Assembly: GCA_964651325.1 (NCBI GenBank)
Contig: CAZYXP010000211.1
Location: forward strand, 1 to 6,104
Direction of reading: 5' to 3'
Length of the DNA: 6,104 nt
Source: JADFOB01 sp964651325
GTDB taxonomy: Bacteria; Planctomycetota; Phycisphaerae; UBA1845
Shown one piece after another: positions 5,974 to 6,104 of this stretch (the first letter of the stretch is position 1; every line of letters begins with the position of its first letter). The position numbers were made by a program, and so were the translations under genes. Under the pieces are notes generated by a model. It had not been told where the DNA came from. It worked only from the letters and a program-made list of their open reading frames with translations, and searched no databases.

Positions 5974-6104
5974 TGCGTGATTATCATTGCATCGTTTCCA
6001 GCGTCCGAACCGACCCTCGGTCCTCCGCTCAGCGCCGGGCGAACTATTCGTCCGCCAGCCCGACCCCGGTCGATCCGTTTTCGGCGGGATAGCGCCAACC
6101 AGGA
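5974..6104 (-). promoter_or_regulatory. Region upstream of the reductase cluster, possible -10 element
   Basis: This 131-nt stretch should contain the cluster's promoter unless the operon begins further upstream. GATAAT on the - strand at 5985-5980 resembles a -10 box. The best -35 candidate, TTCGGA at 6009-6004 with 18-nt spacing, is poor. The box would place a start site almost on the ATG at 5973, which would fit the downstream GTG/ATG starts better. A - strand frame running from the window edge to a TAG at 6044-6046 (20 codons, ending GVGLADE) could be the tail of an upstream gene, but is too short to judge. No operator palindrome is evident. Confidence 0.2.

Noticed and set aside
6044..6104. 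Possible C-terminal tail of an upstream - strand gene ending at TAG 6044-6046
   Set aside because: Only 20 codons are visible, all three - strand frames are open at the edge, and no family motif can be recognised; noted only within the upstream-region entry.

Overview
This GC-rich window holds two unrelated blocks that converge near base 1600. Bases 1-1583 (+ strand) are the 3' part of a gene for a long, cysteine-rich, repetitive protein. It ends in a dockerin-like module with two calcium-loop motifs separated by a Cys/Pro-rich insert. This architecture resembles large secreted proteins of Planctomycetota, especially Phycisphaerae-like genomes, so I tentatively place the DNA there. The assignment rests on this one gene and general style, because no rRNA or phylogenetic marker is present.

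Bases 5973 down to 1639 (- strand) are a compact four-gene set, transcribed right to left. First come two proteins of the 2-hydroxyglutaryl-CoA dehydratase D-component / benzoyl-CoA reductase (BCR) fold: a BcrC/BzdN-like subunit (388 aa) and a BcrB/BzdO-like subunit (427 aa). Two different short ASKHA-fold ATPase subunits follow: BzdP-like (278 aa) and BzdQ-like (272 aa). Gene order, subunit sizes and the presence of two non-identical activating ATPases match the ATP-dependent class I benzoyl-CoA reductase. They match the bzdNOPQ (Azoarcus) subtype, in which both ATPase subunits are short, better than the bcrCBAD (Thauera) subtype, in which one is about 440 aa.

The four genes would work as one enzyme. 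The P/Q pair would bridge a [4Fe-4S] cluster with two cysteines from each subunit (Cys127 and Cys166 in both) and hydrolyse ATP to energise electrons. The N/O pair would bind the aryl-CoA and further Fe-S clusters and reduce the ring to a cyclic dienoyl-CoA. Exact substrate (benzoyl-CoA, a substituted benzoyl-CoA or another acyl-CoA) cannot be read from the sequence. No ferredoxin, CoA ligase, dienoyl-CoA hydratase or regulator lies in the window.

Gaps are short: 131 nt upstream of the N gene, 84 nt N-O, 33 nt O-P, 111 nt P-Q and 55 nt between the convergent ends, so no gene-free stretch exceeds 300 bases. The convergent gap holds a perfect 7-bp hairpin. I saw no tRNA, rRNA, CRISPR array or insertion sequence.
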